A DNA stretch of 64,000 bases from positions 1,178,001 through 1,242,000 of the forward strand of contig CAVRHY010000011.1 in assembly GCA_963721105.1 (NCBI GenBank), in the 5' to 3' direction. The translations under genes were made by a program, and so were the position numbers. The number at the start of each line of letters is the position of its first letter. Within the stretch, counting starts at the first letter, position 1. The notes below the pieces were generated by a model. The model did no database searches and was not told the origin of the DNA. It saw only the letters and a program-made list of their open reading frames with translations. Positions 36,623 to 46,679 of the stretch are shown here, piece by piece. Origin of the DNA: Thermohalobaculum sp963721105. GTDB taxonomy: Bacteria; Pseudomonadota; Alphaproteobacteria; Rhodobacterales; Rhodobacteraceae.

Positions 36623-37106
36623 ATGCCCTGCATGCGCCTGGTCCTGCCGCTGATCGCGGTCGTGTCGCTCGTCCCTCTCGGCGGCTGCAGCTCGATGGCC
36701 GGCTATGGCGACGAGAAGAAGCCCGCGCCCGCGGCCCCGGCCCCCGAGGTGCAGGTGCCGGTGCAGTCCGTTCGCAGCATCGAGATCGGCCGCACCCGCG
36801 ACGGCTTCCTGATCACCGCCTACGGCGTCGCGCAGGGCCTCGGCTACGCGCAGCCGGAGCTGCGGCCGCGGCGCGACGGGGCGCCGGGGATCGATGGCTA
36901 TATCGAGTACGACTTCGTCGCCAGCGAGCCGCCGGCAGGCTTCGGGCTGCCGGAAGGGACCGCGCAGGCGCGGGCGCTGCGGGCCGACCTGCCGGTCGAG
37001 CGCCGGCGCACTGCGCGGGGCGGCTGGCATCCGCGTGCTGGGCGTGAGCGGCGGCGCGCAGCTCGACTTCGCCCCGCCCGCGCAGGTGAAGCAGCCGCGC
37101 CCCTGA
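36623..37106 (+). CDS. Small lipoprotein (frame change near 37008)
   Basis: About 160 residues with a lipoprotein signal (MRLVLPLIAVVSLVPLGGCS; lipobox PLGGC). The mature part begins with an Ala/Pro linker and then VQSVRSIEIGRTRDGFLITA. Near 37008 the frame shifts, after which LRGAAGIRVLGVSGGAQLDF and a stop at 37106 follow, giving a natural end. No family is recognised with certainty. It is 22 nt upstream of the sulphotransferase gene on the same strand, so they may be co-transcribed. Confidence 0.65.
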
Positions 37107-37128
37107 GCCGGGCAGGGAGCGCGACGAC

Positions 37129-37923
37129 ATGGATCGCCACCTCGTCCTGACTCTGGGCCGCAGCGGCAGCAACACGCTGGTGAACGTGCTGAACCAGAAC
37201 CCCGAGGTTCTGAACCTCGGCGAGCTCCTGGGCGAATGGAACGACATCCGGCGCTGGCAGCGCCGGATCATGCCGCGCCTGAGCGATGACGCCTATCTCG
37301 ACCGGCTCGTCTTCAGAAATCGCAATGTCCGTGCCCTGAACTTCATGCGCAATCTGAAGAAGACCGCGGCGGGGAAACGGCGCGAGGTGAAAAGCTTTCG
37401 CGGCCTGCGCAGTGTCGGGTTCAAGGATTTCTCGCTGAACTTCGAGCGTTATGGCCTGAGGAACTACGTCCGCGAGCGCCCCGGCCTGAAGGTCGTCGGG
37501 CTGGTCCGCGAGAACGTGCTGGACCGGCTGATCTCGGCGATGATGCTCGAGCAGACCGGGATCGTGGCCGTCGCGGCCGAGGACACGGCCGCGACGCGCA
37601 GGATCCGCATCGAGCCCGAGCGGATCCTTCCCGCGCTCGAGGTCATCGATGCCGAGAACCGCACGCTGCGGGAGATGCTGGACGAGCTGCCGCCCGAGCG
37701 GGTCCACGTCGTCAGCTACGAGGATCTGTTTTCCGAGCCGGCCCGGACCGCCGAGGTGGTCAAGGCCGTCTTCCACTTCCTCGGGGTCCGGCAGATCGAG
37801 CCGGAGATCCGGATGCGCAAGATCATCAGGGGCTCGGGCGCGGAGACGATCGAGAACCTCGGCGAGTGCCGTGCCGCCGTCCGGGGAACCCGTTTCGAGA
37901 CGTTGTTCGACCCTGCCGGCTGA
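37129..37923 (+). CDS. Sulphotransferase-fold protein
   Basis: 264 residues. The N-terminal LVLTLGRSGSNTLVNVLNQN fits the PAPS 5'-phosphosulphate loop. LKVVGLVRENVLDRLISAMM fits the 3'-phosphate site (Arg ... Ser pattern). The C-terminal VHVVSYEDLFSEPARTAEVV and FLGV are also typical of carbohydrate/LPS-type sulphotransferases. The acceptor is unknown. No sulphate-activation genes are nearby. The short gap after the lipoprotein gene suggests shared transcription. Confidence 0.8.
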   Translation: MDRHLVLTLGRSGSNTLVNVLNQNPEVLNLGELLGEWNDIRRWQRRIMPRLSDDAYLDRLVFRNRNVRALNFMRNLKKTAAGKRREVKSFRGLRSVGFKDFSLNFERYGLRNYVRERPGLKVVGLVRENVLDRLISAMMLEQTGIVAVAAEDTAATRRIRIEPERILPALEVIDAENRTLREMLDELPPERVHVVSYEDLFSEPARTAEVVKAVFHFLGVRQIEPEIRMRKIIRGSGAETIENLGECRAAVRGTRFETLFDPAG

Positions 37924-37951
37924 CGGCTGGCCGGGCGCCGGCCGGGCGTCG

Positions 37952-39130
37952 TCAGTCCGCCATCTCGCGCAGGTCCACCAGTCGGATGCCCTGCGGGCCG
38001 GCGACCAGCCCCGTGGCGCCGTCCCTGAGCCGCAGCGCGTCGGCGCCGAACACCTCGCGCCGCCAGCCCTTGAGCACGGGCAGCTCCTCGATCGCGTCCT
38101 CGCCGGCCAGCGCTTCGATCTCGGCGGCGGGCGCGATCAGGCGCGAGGCGACGCCGATCTCGTCGGCCCGCGCCTTGAGGAAAACCTTCAGCAGGTCGGC
38201 GACCGCCGACGAGCCCTCGCGCCGGCGCGGCGGGGCGGCGGGGCGCGGCATCCTGTCGGACGGACAGGCCAGCCCTTCGGCGACGGCGGCCAGGATCTCG
38301 GCCGCGTTCTCGGGCTTGCGCGCGTCGCGCTGCAAGAGCCGCATGCGCGACAGCTCGTCGGGCGTCTTCGGCGCCGCGGTCGCAACCTCGAGCAGCGCGT
38401 CGTCCTTGAGCACGCGCGAGCGCGGCACGTCGCGGTCCTGCGCGGTGATCTCGCGCCATTTCGCCAGCGCCCGGACGACGGCCAGGAACTTCGGGCTGGT
38501 CGAGCGCGCCTTGATCCGTTGCCAGGCCTCGTCGGGGTCGACCGAGTAGGTCGCCGGATCGGTCAGGATCGCCATCTCCTCGGCGACCCAGCCGGCGCGG
38601 CCGGTGGCCGCGAGCCGGTCGCGCAGGCTCTCGTAGATGTCGCGGAGATGCGTGACGTCGGCCACCGCGTAGGTGAGCTGCTTGGCGCTGAGCGGCCGGC
38701 GCGACCAGTCGGTGAAGCGCGAGGACTTGTCGATCGTCGCCCGGGCGATCTTGCGCGCCAGCGTCTCGTAGCCGACCTGCTCACCATAGCCGCAGACCAT
38801 CGCCGCGACCTGCGTGTCGAACAGCGGGCTCGGGATGATGCGGCCCATGTTGGCGAAGATCTCGACGTCCTGGCGCGCCGCGTGGAAGACCTTGACGACG
38901 CGCTCGTCTGCCATCAGCGCGTAGAGCGGCGCGAGGTCGATGCCCGCCGCCAGCGGATCGATCAGCACGGCATCGTCCGCGCCGGTGCCCGGGCGCGCCA
39001 TCTGTACCAGGCAGAGCTGCGACCAGTAGGTCCGCTCGCGCAGGAACTCGGTGTCGACCGTGATATAGGGGGCCTCGGCGTAGGCGGCGCAGACCTCGGC
39101 CAGCTCGGCGGAATCGGAAACGACATGCAT
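37952..39130 (-). CDS. rnd: Ribonuclease D
   Basis: 392-residue 3'-5' exoribonuclease involved in tRNA 3'-end maturation. The DEDDy nuclease domain (residues 1-175) has VDTEFLRERTYWSQLCLVQ (Exo I), KVFHAARQDVEIFANMG (Exo II) and LTYAVADVTHLRDIYESL (Exo III). An HRDC domain follows (about 205-290; FLAVVRALAKWREITAQDRD, VPRSRVLKDDALLEVA). Length and order match the family. It is divergent from the OmpA-like lipoprotein gene. Confidence 0.96.
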   Translation of the reverse strand: MHVVSDSAELAEVCAAYAEAPYITVDTEFLRERTYWSQLCLVQMARPGTGADDAVLIDPLAAGIDLAPLYALMADERVVKVFHAARQDVEIFANMGRIIPSPLFDTQVAAMVCGYGEQVGYETLARKIARATIDKSSRFTDWSRRPLSAKQLTYAVADVTHLRDIYESLRDRLAATGRAGWVAEEMAILTDPATYSVDPDEAWQRIKARSTSPKFLAVVRALAKWREITAQDRDVPRSRVLKDDALLEVATAAPKTPDELSRMRLLQRDARKPENAAEILAAVAEGLACPSDRMPRPAAPPRRREGSSAVADLLKVFLKARADEIGVASRLIAPAAEIEALAGEDAIEELPVLKGWRREVFGADALRLRDGATGLVAGPQGIRLVDLREMAD

Positions 39131-39258
39131 CCGGGCGCAATAGCGTCATTTTCTGCCGCTGTCGCGCCAAAGTTCAGATCGGGTGACGCCGGGGTCGTTG
39201 CTGCAGCGCCGCTGCCACGCCTGCGGATGTCCGCGCCGGGCGCGCCGCTTCTGTCGCG

Positions 39259-39284
39259 GGAACTTTCCTCGTTCCAGCCGTGTT
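39259..39284 (+). promoter_or_regulatory. EcfG-type stress promoter candidate (GGAAC-N17-TGTT)
   Basis: GGAAC at 39259-39263 and TGTT at 39281-39284, upstream of the OmpA-like lipoprotein gene (about 157 nt to its ATG). The alphaproteobacterial EcfG/RpoE2 consensus is GGAAC-N16/17-cGTT. The first base of the -10 box differs. Confidence 0.4.
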
Positions 39285-39441
39285 GGAGGTGCGTGATCAG
39301 AAGCATTTCCGAGTGGGACCGCCAGAGTTTCGCGGTCGAGGCGTTCAAATCAGGCGCGAAGCGGCGCGACCGGCCTGCGACAGGTCGGCGCCTGGCGGCG
39401 CAACCGAAGCCCCGCAAGCGGGCACAAACGAGGAGACACCA

Positions 39442-40107
39442 ATGCTCAAGCTGAAGAAGACCATGATGGCCGCGATCGCCGCGACCAGCGTCACGGCGAT
39501 GGCGGGCTGCCAGACCGCGCCGCAGACGCTCCAGGACAACAAGCGCACCGCCATCGGCGCGGGCGTCGGCGCCGCCGCGGGGGCCGCGCTCGGCACTCTG
39601 GTCGGTGGCAACGACCGGCGGAACGCGCTGGTCGGCGCGGGCATCGGCCTACTGGCAGGCGCGGCCGTCGGCCAGTACCTCGACCAGCAGCAGCGCGATC
39701 TCGAGGCGAGCCTCGCCGGCACCGGCGCCGAGGTCGACCGGCAGGGCGACCAGCTCCTGGTGACGCTGCCGAGCCAGGTGACCTTCGCCACGGACCAGGC
39801 GACGATTCAGCCGCAGTTCTACCCGGCGCTGAATAATGTCGCCCAGACGCTGCAGCAGTACCCGCAGAGCTATATCGACGTCGTCGGCCACACCGATTCG
39901 ACCGGCGAGACGGCGTACAACCAGCGCCTGTCCGAGGCGCGCGCCAACTCCGTCGCGCAGTACCTGATCAGCCGCGGCGTCAGCCCGGCGCGCATCCAGG
40001 CCTATGGTATGGGCGAGACGCGGCCGGTCGCGTCGAACGACACCCCGTCGGGTCGCCAGGCCAACCGCCGGGTCGAGCTTCTCATCACGCCCGCGACGCA
40101 GGGTTGA
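39442..40107 (+). CDS. OmpA-domain lipoprotein with glycine zipper
   Basis: 221 residues. The lipoprotein signal is MLKLKKTMMAAIAATSVTAM then AGCQTAP (lipobox AMAGC). A glycine-zipper segment follows (GAGVGAAAGAALGTLVGG, VGAGIGLLAGAAVGQYLDQQ). The C-terminal OmpA peptidoglycan-binding domain (about 105-218) has VVGHTDSTGETAYNQRLSEA and RANSVAQYLISRGV. It probably anchors the outer membrane to the cell wall. An EcfG-like promoter lies upstream, which suggests induction in general stress. The next gene starts at its stop codon. Confidence 0.92.
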   Translation: MLKLKKTMMAAIAATSVTAMAGCQTAPQTLQDNKRTAIGAGVGAAAGAALGTLVGGNDRRNALVGAGIGLLAGAAVGQYLDQQQRDLEASLAGTGAEVDRQGDQLLVTLPSQVTFATDQATIQPQFYPALNNVAQTLQQYPQSYIDVVGHTDSTGETAYNQRLSEARANSVAQYLISRGVSPARIQAYGMGETRPVASNDTPSGRQANRRVELLITPATQG

Positions 40108-40919
40108 GCAGGAACGAGACATTCAGCGCGGCCGCAGGCGGCCGCGCTCCCGCCCCGGCCGCGATGGCGGCCGCGGTCCCGGCCAGCGCCGCGGTGGCGA
40201 CCCGGGCGGGGCTCAAGACCATAAGGTTCCTGAACACCGCCATTTCGGTCTGCCCGCGCCGCGTGCAGCTCTGGTCCGAGCTGGTCGTGCTGTTCGTCGG
40301 GTTGCCGCTGCTTCTGGCGGCCTATTTCGATGACATTCTCGCCTGGGGCGCGCTGGGGGCGTTCTCGCTGATCGCGATTCTGGGCGTGCTGGGCGTGTTG
40401 GCGGCGGTGCTGTTGGCGATCACGCCTGGCTTCTCGTTCCGCAAGCTCCTGCAGGGGCCGGTCTTTCGCGAGTGGAAGCTGATCCTGTTCTGCACGCTGC
40501 TGGCGGCGGCGGTCTGCTCCGCGACCGTCTTCGCGGTATTGCCGGGGCATTTCCTGAGCCTGCCGCTGAAGAACACGGCGCTCTGGGCGCTGTTCCTGCC
40601 GATCTACACGCTGTTCTCGGCGCTGCCGCAGGAGTTGATCTACCGCACGCTGTTCTTCGAGCGCTACGGGGCGCTGTTTCCCGGCACGATTGCGGCGGTC
40701 GCCGCCAACGGTGCGGCGTTCGGCTTCGGGCACCTGCTCTACATGCACTCGATCACGGTCGCGATGACCGCCTTCGGCGGCGCGATGATCGGTTGGGCCT
40801 ACCTGACGCGTGGGCGGTCGGTTCTGCTGACCTGGGTGTTGCACAGCCTCGCCGGCTGCCTGATCTTTACCTCGGGCCTTGGCGTCTATTTCTACGCGGG
40901 CGGCACCGGGCCGCTCTGA
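40104..40919 (+). CDS. CPBP-family intramembrane protease-like protein
   Basis: 271 residues with about seven transmembrane segments. The CPBP (Abi) motifs are SALPQELIYRTLFFERYG (E177 and R181 of the ExxxR signature), GAAFGFGHLLYMHSITVAMT and LTWVLHSLAGCLIF. These carry the Glu and His residues of the glutamic intramembrane endopeptidase site. The first Glu of the usual EE pair is Gln. The start is uncertain: a TTG at 40104 overlaps the upstream stop, and an ATG at 40164 is the alternative. Likely co-transcribed with the OmpA-like gene. Confidence 0.85.
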   Translation: MSRNETFSAAAGGRAPAPAAMAAAVPASAAVATRAGLKTIRFLNTAISVCPRRVQLWSELVVLFVGLPLLLAAYFDDILAWGALGAFSLIAILGVLGVLAAVLLAITPGFSFRKLLQGPVFREWKLILFCTLLAAAVCSATVFAVLPGHFLSLPLKNTALWALFLPIYTLFSALPQELIYRTLFFERYGALFPGTIAAVAANGAAFGFGHLLYMHSITVAMTAFGGAMIGWAYLTRGRSVLLTWVLHSLAGCLIFTSGLGVYFYAGGTGPL

Positions 40920-41063
40920 CCGCCCCGCACATCGCCGTCCATCCCGGCCCATCCTGCCCTGCCGCGCAGGGGGCACCCTTGACAGCGGACGGCGCGGACG
41001 GTCTATGCGGGCGCGACCCGCGGGGCGCCCCTCCGGCGACCCGCCTCTCGCGGAGCCCTCCCT

Positions 41064-42845
41064 ATGCATGACTACCGCACGCATAACTGCGCCCAGCTGA
41101 CAAAGGCCGATGTCGGCAGACAGGTCCGCCTGTCCGGCTGGGTCCACCGCGTGCGCGACCATGGCGGCATCCTGTTCATCGACCTGCGCGACCACTACGG
41201 TATCACGCAGGTGCTGGCCGACCCGGACTCGCGCGCCTTCGCCGACGCCGAGCGCGTGCGCGCCGAGTGGGTGATCCGCATCGACGGCGTCGTGAAGGCA
41301 CGTGACGCCGAGCTGGTGAACCCGAAGATCCCGACCGGCGAGATCGAGGTTTTCGTACGCGAGCTGGAAGTGCTGAGCGCCGCCGAGGAGCTGCCGTTAC
41401 CGGTCTTCGGCGAGGCCGAGTACCCGGAGGAGACGCGGCTGCGCTATCGCTTCCTCGATCTCCGACGCGAGGCCCTGCATCGCAACATCGTCCTGCGCTC
41501 GAAGGTGATCACCTCGATCCGGCAGCGGATGATCGACCAGGGGTTCATGGAGTACCAGACGCCGATCCTGACGGCGTCCTCGCCCGAGGGCGCGCGCGAC
41601 TTCATCGTCCCGAGCCGGCTGCATCCGGGAAAGGTTTACGCGCTGCCGCAGGCGCCGCAGCAGTTCAAGCAGCTGATCATGGTGGCGGGCTTCGATCGCT
41701 ATTTCCAGATCGCGCCGTGCTTCCGCGACGAGGATCCGCGGGCGGACCGGTCTCCCGGCGAGTTCTACCAGCTGGACATGGAGATGAGCTTCGTCGAGCA
41801 GGAGGACGTCTTCGAGGCGATCGAGCCGGTCATGCGCGGCGTCTTCGAGGAGTTCGGCGGCGGCCGACCGGTGACGCCGAAGTTCCCGCGCATCGCCTAT
41901 CGCGACGCGATGCTGTGGTATGGCAGCGACAAGCCGGACCTGCGCAACCCCGTCAGGATGCAGGTCGTCAGCGACCATTTCCGTGGCAGCGGCTTCAAGA
42001 TCTTCGCCCGGATCCTCGAGCAGGAAGGCACCGAGATCCGCGCGATCCCGGCGCCGACCGGCGGCAGCCGCGCGCGTTCTGCGACCGCATGAACAGCTGG
42101 GCGCAGAAGGAAGGCCTGCCCGGCATGGGCTACATCATGTGGCGCGAGGAGGGCGGCCAGGTCGTCGGCGCCGGGCCGCTGGCCAAGAACATCGGCGAGG
42201 AGCGCACCGAGGCGGTGCGCCGGCAGCTTGACCTCAAGCCGGGCGACGCCGCGTTCTTCCTGGCCGGCAAGCCGTCGACCTTCGTCGACGTCGCGGGCCG
42301 GGCGCGGAACGTCATCGGGCGCGAGCTGGGGCTGACGGACGAGGAGCGCTTCGACTTCTGCTGGATCGTCGACTTCCCGATGTACGAGTGGGACGACGAG
42401 CGAAAGGTCATCGACTTCAGCCACAACCCGTTCTCGATGCCGCAGGGCGGGCTGGAGGCGCTGGAGACGCAGGACGCCGCTGGAAGTCCTGGGATATCAG
42501 TACGACATCGTCTGCAACGGGATCGAGCTGTCGTCCGGCGCCATCCGGAACCACAAGCCCGAGATCATGTACAAGGCGTTCGAGATCACCGGCAAGGACC
42601 GGGCGTTCGTCGACAGCCATTTCGGCGGCATGATCAGCGCGTTCAAATACGGCGCCCCGCCGCATGGCGGCATCGCGCCCGGCATCGACCGCATCGTCAT
42701 GCTGCTGGCCGGTGCCGAGAACATCCGCGAGGTCATCATGTTCCCGATGAACCAGCGCGCCGAGGACCTGATGATGGGCGCGCCCTCGGAGCCCGCCAAC
42801 GAGCAGCTGCGCGAGCTGGGGATGCGTTTCATCCCGCGAGAGTGA
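41064..42845 (+). CDS. aspS: Aspartyl-tRNA synthetase (frame changes near 42072 and 42476)
   Basis: About 594 residues, class II synthetase of bacterial AspS type. The N-terminal anticodon-binding OB fold is GWVHRVRDHGGILFIDLRDH. Catalytic-core motifs are QTPILTASSPEGARDFIVPS, FQIAPCFRDEDPRADRSPGE and, at the end, GGIAPGIDRIVMLLAGAENI. The bacterial GAD insertion reads through LPGMGYIMWREEGGQVVGAG. Two frame changes break it (near 42072 and an apparent extra base near 42476), but each side continues the same protein. An essential gene broken twice argues for sequence error. Confidence 0.95.
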
Positions 42846-43039
42846 TGGCCGCCGGCGGCACGCTGGCGCGTGGAGCTTTGGACCTAGCCCAGATGGAGCC
42901 GGCGACCGGAGTTCCACGGCATGACGGTGGAGCTTTCGGCAGGTCGGGGCGTCGCCGGAGGTTACGGATCCTCACGGTTGGAAATCGTTAAAGAGATCTG
43001 CCGCGTGTGGCGTGCCCTGGGCAGGTAGGAAAGCGCCGT

Positions 43040-43089
43040 AGGGCGGGGTTGAACCCCGCCGCTTGGGTGGCGGGGTTCAACCCCGCCCT
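43040..43089. repeat. Perfect 21-bp inverted repeat with 8-nt spacer
   Basis: Left arm 43040-43060 (AGGGCGGGGTTGAACCCC then GCC), spacer GCTTGGGT, right arm 43069-43089, an exact reverse complement. Each arm is itself almost palindromic (GGCGGGGTT-G/C-AACCCCGCC), so it can also form two small hairpins. It lies between the convergent aspS and glyA genes. No T-run follows. Fits a bidirectional terminator or a REP/BIME-like element. Confidence 0.8.
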
Positions 43090-43118
43090 GCAAACCCGGT
43101 TCGCGCCCGGTCGTTAGC

Positions 43119-44412
43119 TTACACCCGATAGATCGGAAAGCGGTCGCACAGCGCGCCGACCCGCTCGCCCACGCTCCGCTCGACCTCGGCGTTGCCGTCG
43201 GCGCCGTTCGCGGCCAGGCCGTCGATGACCTCGACGATCAGGCGGCCGATCTCGGCGAACTCTTCGGTGCCGAAGCCGCGCGTCGTGCCGGCGGGCGAGC
43301 CGAGGCGGATGCCGGAGGTGACCATCGGCTTTTCCGGGTCGTTCGGGATGCCGTTCTTGTTGCAGGTGATGCGGGCGCGGCCGAGCGCCTGCTCGGCGGC
43401 GACGCCGGTGACGCCCTTCGGGCGCAGGTCGACGAGGATGACATGCGTGTCGGTGCCGCCGGTGACGCAGGCGAGGCCGCCGGCGATCAGCGTCTCGGCC
43501 AGCACGCGGGCATTCTCGACGACGGCGGCCGCGTAGGCGCGGAACTCGGGGCGGAGCGCCTCGCCGAAGGCGACGGCCTTGGCGGCGATGACGTGCATCA
43601 GGGGGCCGCCCTGCAGCGCCGGGAAGACGGCCGAGTTGATCTTCTTGGCGATCTCCTCGTCGTTCGTCAGCACCATGCCGCCGCGCGGGCCGCGCAGCGT
43701 CTTGTGCGTCGTCGTCGTCGCGACGTGGCACCATTCCAGCGGGTTCGGGTGGGCGCCGCCGGCGACCAGCCCGGCGAAGTGCGCCATGTCGCAGTGGAAG
43801 AGCGCGCCGACCTGGTCGGCGATCTCGCGGAAGCGGGCGAAGTCGATCTGGCGCGGGATGGCCGAGCCGCCGGCGATGATGACCTTCGGCCGGTGCTGCT
43901 CGGCCAGCGCCGCGACCTGGTCGTAGTCGATGCGGTTGGTGTCCTTGCGTCACGCCGTACTGAACGGCGTGGAACCACTTGCCGGACTGGTTGACCTTCG
44001 CGCCGTGCGTCAGGTGGCCGCCGGACGCCAGCTCCATGCCGAGGATGGTGTCGCCGGGCTGCGCCAGCGCCATCAGCACGGCCTGGTTGGCCTGCGCGCC
44101 CGAGTGCGGCTGGACGTTGGCGAAGCGGCAGTCGAACAGCGTGCAGGCGCGCTCGATCGCCAGCCGCTCGGCGACGTCGACATACCGGCAGCCGCCGTAG
44201 TAGCGGCGGCCGGGATAGCCCTCGGCATACTTGTTGGTCAGGACCGAGCCCTGCGCCTCGAGCACCGCGCGGCTGACGATGTTCTCGGAGGCGATCAGCT
44301 CGATCTCGTCCTGCTGGCGATGCAGCTCGTCGGCGACGGCCGCGGCCAGTTCCGGGTCGCGCTCGGCCAGGTGCTCGGTGAAGAAGCCGCGGTCCCGCGT
44401 GGTGGCGTCCAT
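43119..44412 (-). CDS. glyA: Serine hydroxymethyltransferase (frame change near 43948)
   Basis: About 430 residues, PLP enzyme interconverting serine and glycine with tetrahydrofolate. Features are IELIASENIVSRAVLEAQGS, TNKYAEGYPGRRYYGGC and NVQPHSGAQANQAVLMAL. The PLP-lysine region is HVATTTTHKTLRGPRGGMVL. The frame shifts near 43948 (HAVQYGVT in one frame, KDTNRIDYDQVAALAEQHRP in the next) with no loss of homology. It is a source of glycine and methylene-folate, relevant to the one-carbon traffic suggested elsewhere in the window. Start 44412 gives the expected N-terminus. Confidence 0.95.
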
Positions 44413-44726
44413 GTCACTGTCCTCCGGCTGCCGGTGCGCTGGCTGATCGCGCGTTCGCGGCCGGTTGCCTAGCACGAATCCGACCTGCGGACAGGAGAGA
44501 GCGCCCTCGGGCAGCGGAATCGTGAAGACGGGCGGCGTGGACGCCGGCGGACCGGGGGCACGGCGGTGGGCCAGGCGGAGGGGGCCGGGCAGACGGGGAG
44601 GGGCCGACGGACCGGGGGCATCGTCGCCGCGCCGGACAACGGTCGCGCCGCCCCGCGGCGGCATTTGCCCTGACCACGGGCGGTCGCTATGATCGCCGCC
44701 AAAGCGCGGGCAGGGGGACACCGCCG
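44413..44726. other. Divergent promoter region between glyA and nadK
   Basis: 314 nt with no supported gene. It must hold both promoters; no convincing -35/-10 pair or riboswitch could be picked out by eye. Confidence 0.4.
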
Positions 44727-45488
44727 ATGCAGAAGATCTGTGTGCTCGGCAGCCAGTCGCCCGCGGCCCAGGAGGGCGTCGAGGACCTGCGCCGGCGCTA
44801 CGGCCACGTGCCGCCGGACGAGGCCGAGATCATCGTCGCGCTGGGTGGCGACGGCTTCATGCTGCAGACGTTGCACGCCTTCATGGACCTGAACGTGCCG
44901 GTCTACGGCATGAACCGCGGCAGCGTCGGCTTCCTGATGAACGACTATGCCGGCGACGACCTGCCCGAGAAGCTGGAGACGGCCAAGACGGCGCGCATCA
45001 ACCCGCTGCGCATGGTCGCGACCGACGCGATGGAGCGCAAGCACACGGCGCTGGCCATCAACGAGGTGGCGCTGTTCCGCCAGACGCACCAGGCCGCCAA
45101 GATCCGCATCACGGTCGACGGCAAGGTGATGCTGGACGAGCTGATCTGCGACGGCATCCTGGCCGCGACGCCGGCCGGCTCGACCGCCTACAACCTGTCG
45201 GCGCACGGGCCGATCCTGCCGATCCGCTCCAAGATGATGGCGCTGACGCCGATCTCGCCCTTCCGGCCGCGGCGCTGGCGCGGTGCGCTGATGATGCTCG
45301 ACAACCACCTGGAGTTCCAGGTCATCGAGCAGCAGAAGCGCCCGATCGCCGCCACCGCCGACCATTTCGAGGTCCGCGACGTCAGCCATGTCGTCGTTGC
45401 TTCGGCGCCCGAGATCGAGCTGCGGCTGCTCTACGATCCCGGCCACGAGCTGGAGGAGCGGCTGCTTCGCGAACAATTTACGGTGTAA
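44727..45488 (+). CDS. nadK: NAD kinase
   Basis: 253-residue enzyme making NADP from NAD. The GGDG motif is VALGGDGFMLQTLHAF (residues 40-43). The second diagnostic segment is GILAATPAGSTAYNLSAHGP, and YGMNRGSVGFLMND is also typical. It is short, as in other alphaproteobacterial NadK. It is the first gene of a long same-strand run (nadK, perM, hda, ppk, ppx, olsB, olsA). Confidence 0.96.
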   Translation: MQKICVLGSQSPAAQEGVEDLRRRYGHVPPDEAEIIVALGGDGFMLQTLHAFMDLNVPVYGMNRGSVGFLMNDYAGDDLPEKLETAKTARINPLRMVATDAMERKHTALAINEVALFRQTHQAAKIRITVDGKVMLDELICDGILAATPAGSTAYNLSAHGPILPIRSKMMALTPISPFRPRRWRGALMMLDNHLEFQVIEQQKRPIAATADHFEVRDVSHVVVASAPEIELRLLYDPGHELEERLLREQFTV

Positions 45489-45584
45489 ACCGGCGCGAAC
45501 GCGCCGGAATCTCTCGCAAACCTTGACGTGTACGCCCTGCCGCGCGCACGATTCTTCCCGTGAGAACGGAGGATCGTCGCGGCG

Positions 45585-46679
45585 ATGAGCGTCGGCGAGC
45601 AGTTGCGTTGGTGGGGAGCGGCCCTGGCCGTTCTCGTGGTGCTGTTGTGGCTGCTGTCCGACGCGTTGTTCCCCTTCGTGCTGGGCGCGGCGATCGCCTA
45701 TCTGACGGACCCGCTGGCCGACTGGCTCGAGCGGCACGGCTTCAGCAGGCTGGGCGCGACGGTCGTCATCACGCTGGCGTCGCTCGGGGTCGTGGCGCTC
45801 GGCGTGCTGCTGGTCGTGCCGCTGCTGATCGACCAGTTGCGCGACCTGACCGCCGCCGTGCCGGTCTGGGCGGACGAGGCCCGCGCGGCGCTGCGCGACT
45901 GGCTGCCCGAGATGCGCACCGAGGGCACCGTGCTGAACCGCGCCTTTGTCGAGCTGCGCGACGGCGCGCAGGCCTGGAGCCTGGACCTGCTGCGCCGCGT
46001 CTGGGCCGGCGGCGTCGCCGTGCTGGGGTTCCTGGGCGTTCTTCTGGTCACGCCCGTCGTCGCCTTCTACCTGTTGATGGACTGGGACAATCTGGTTGCC
46101 GGCGTCGACAACAACCTGCCGCGCCAGCACCGGCCGACCATCCTGGCGATCGCCCGCGATCTCGACCGCGTGCTGGCCGGCTTCGTGCGCGGGCAGATGA
46201 CGGTCTGCATCGTGCTTGGCACCTTCTATGCCTTGGCGCTGATGCTGGTCGGGCTGAATTTCGGCCTGCTGATCGGGCTGCTCGCGGGCTTCATCAGCTT
46301 CATCCCCTTCGTCGGCTCGATCGTCGGTGGCACGCTGTCGATCGGCGTCGCGCTGGCGCAGTTCTGGGGCGACTGGGTCTGGATCGGCGCCGTCGCCGCC
46401 ATCTTCGTGGGCGGGCAGGCGATCGAGGGCAACTTCCTGACGCCCAAGCTGGTCGGCGACAAGGTCGGGCTGCACCCGGTCTGGCTGATGTTCGCGCTCA
46501 GCGCCTTCGGCGTCGTCTTCGGCTTCGTCGGCCTGCTGGTCGCGGTGCCCGCCGCCGCGGCGATCGGCGTCGTCGGCCGGTTCATGCTCGAGAAGTACCG
46601 GACGACGTCGCTCTACCATGGCGCCGCCCGGCCCTCCGGGACGCCGCGGGTGCCGCTGCCGGGGGAGCCCGAGCGATGA
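45585..46679 (+). CDS. AI-2E/PerM-family membrane protein
   Basis: 364 residues with about eight transmembrane segments, the usual layout: an N-terminal helical pair, a central soluble loop (about 85-140), then a C-terminal block with GFISFIPFVGSIVGGTLSIG and NFLTPKLVGDKVGLHPVWLM. Family members are called AI-2 exporters or PerM permeases; the solute here is unknown. It overlaps hda by 4 nt (ATGA). perM followed by hda is a recurrent alphaproteobacterial pairing. Confidence 0.92.
   Translation: MSVGEQLRWWGAALAVLVVLLWLLSDALFPFVLGAAIAYLTDPLADWLERHGFSRLGATVVITLASLGVVALGVLLVVPLLIDQLRDLTAAVPVWADEARAALRDWLPEMRTEGTVLNRAFVELRDGAQAWSLDLLRRVWAGGVAVLGFLGVLLVTPVVAFYLLMDWDNLVAGVDNNLPRQHRPTILAIARDLDRVLAGFVRGQMTVCIVLGTFYALALMLVGLNFGLLIGLLAGFISFIPFVGSIVGGTLSIGVALAQFWGDWVWIGAVAAIFVGGQAIEGNFLTPKLVGDKVGLHPVWLMFALSAFGVVFGFVGLLVAVPAAAAIGVVGRFMLEKYRTTSLYHGAARPSGTPRVPLPGEPER

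Noticed and set aside
44413..44726. Glycine or other riboswitch before glyA
   Set aside because: No conserved aptamer core could be recognised by eye in the 314-nt gap.
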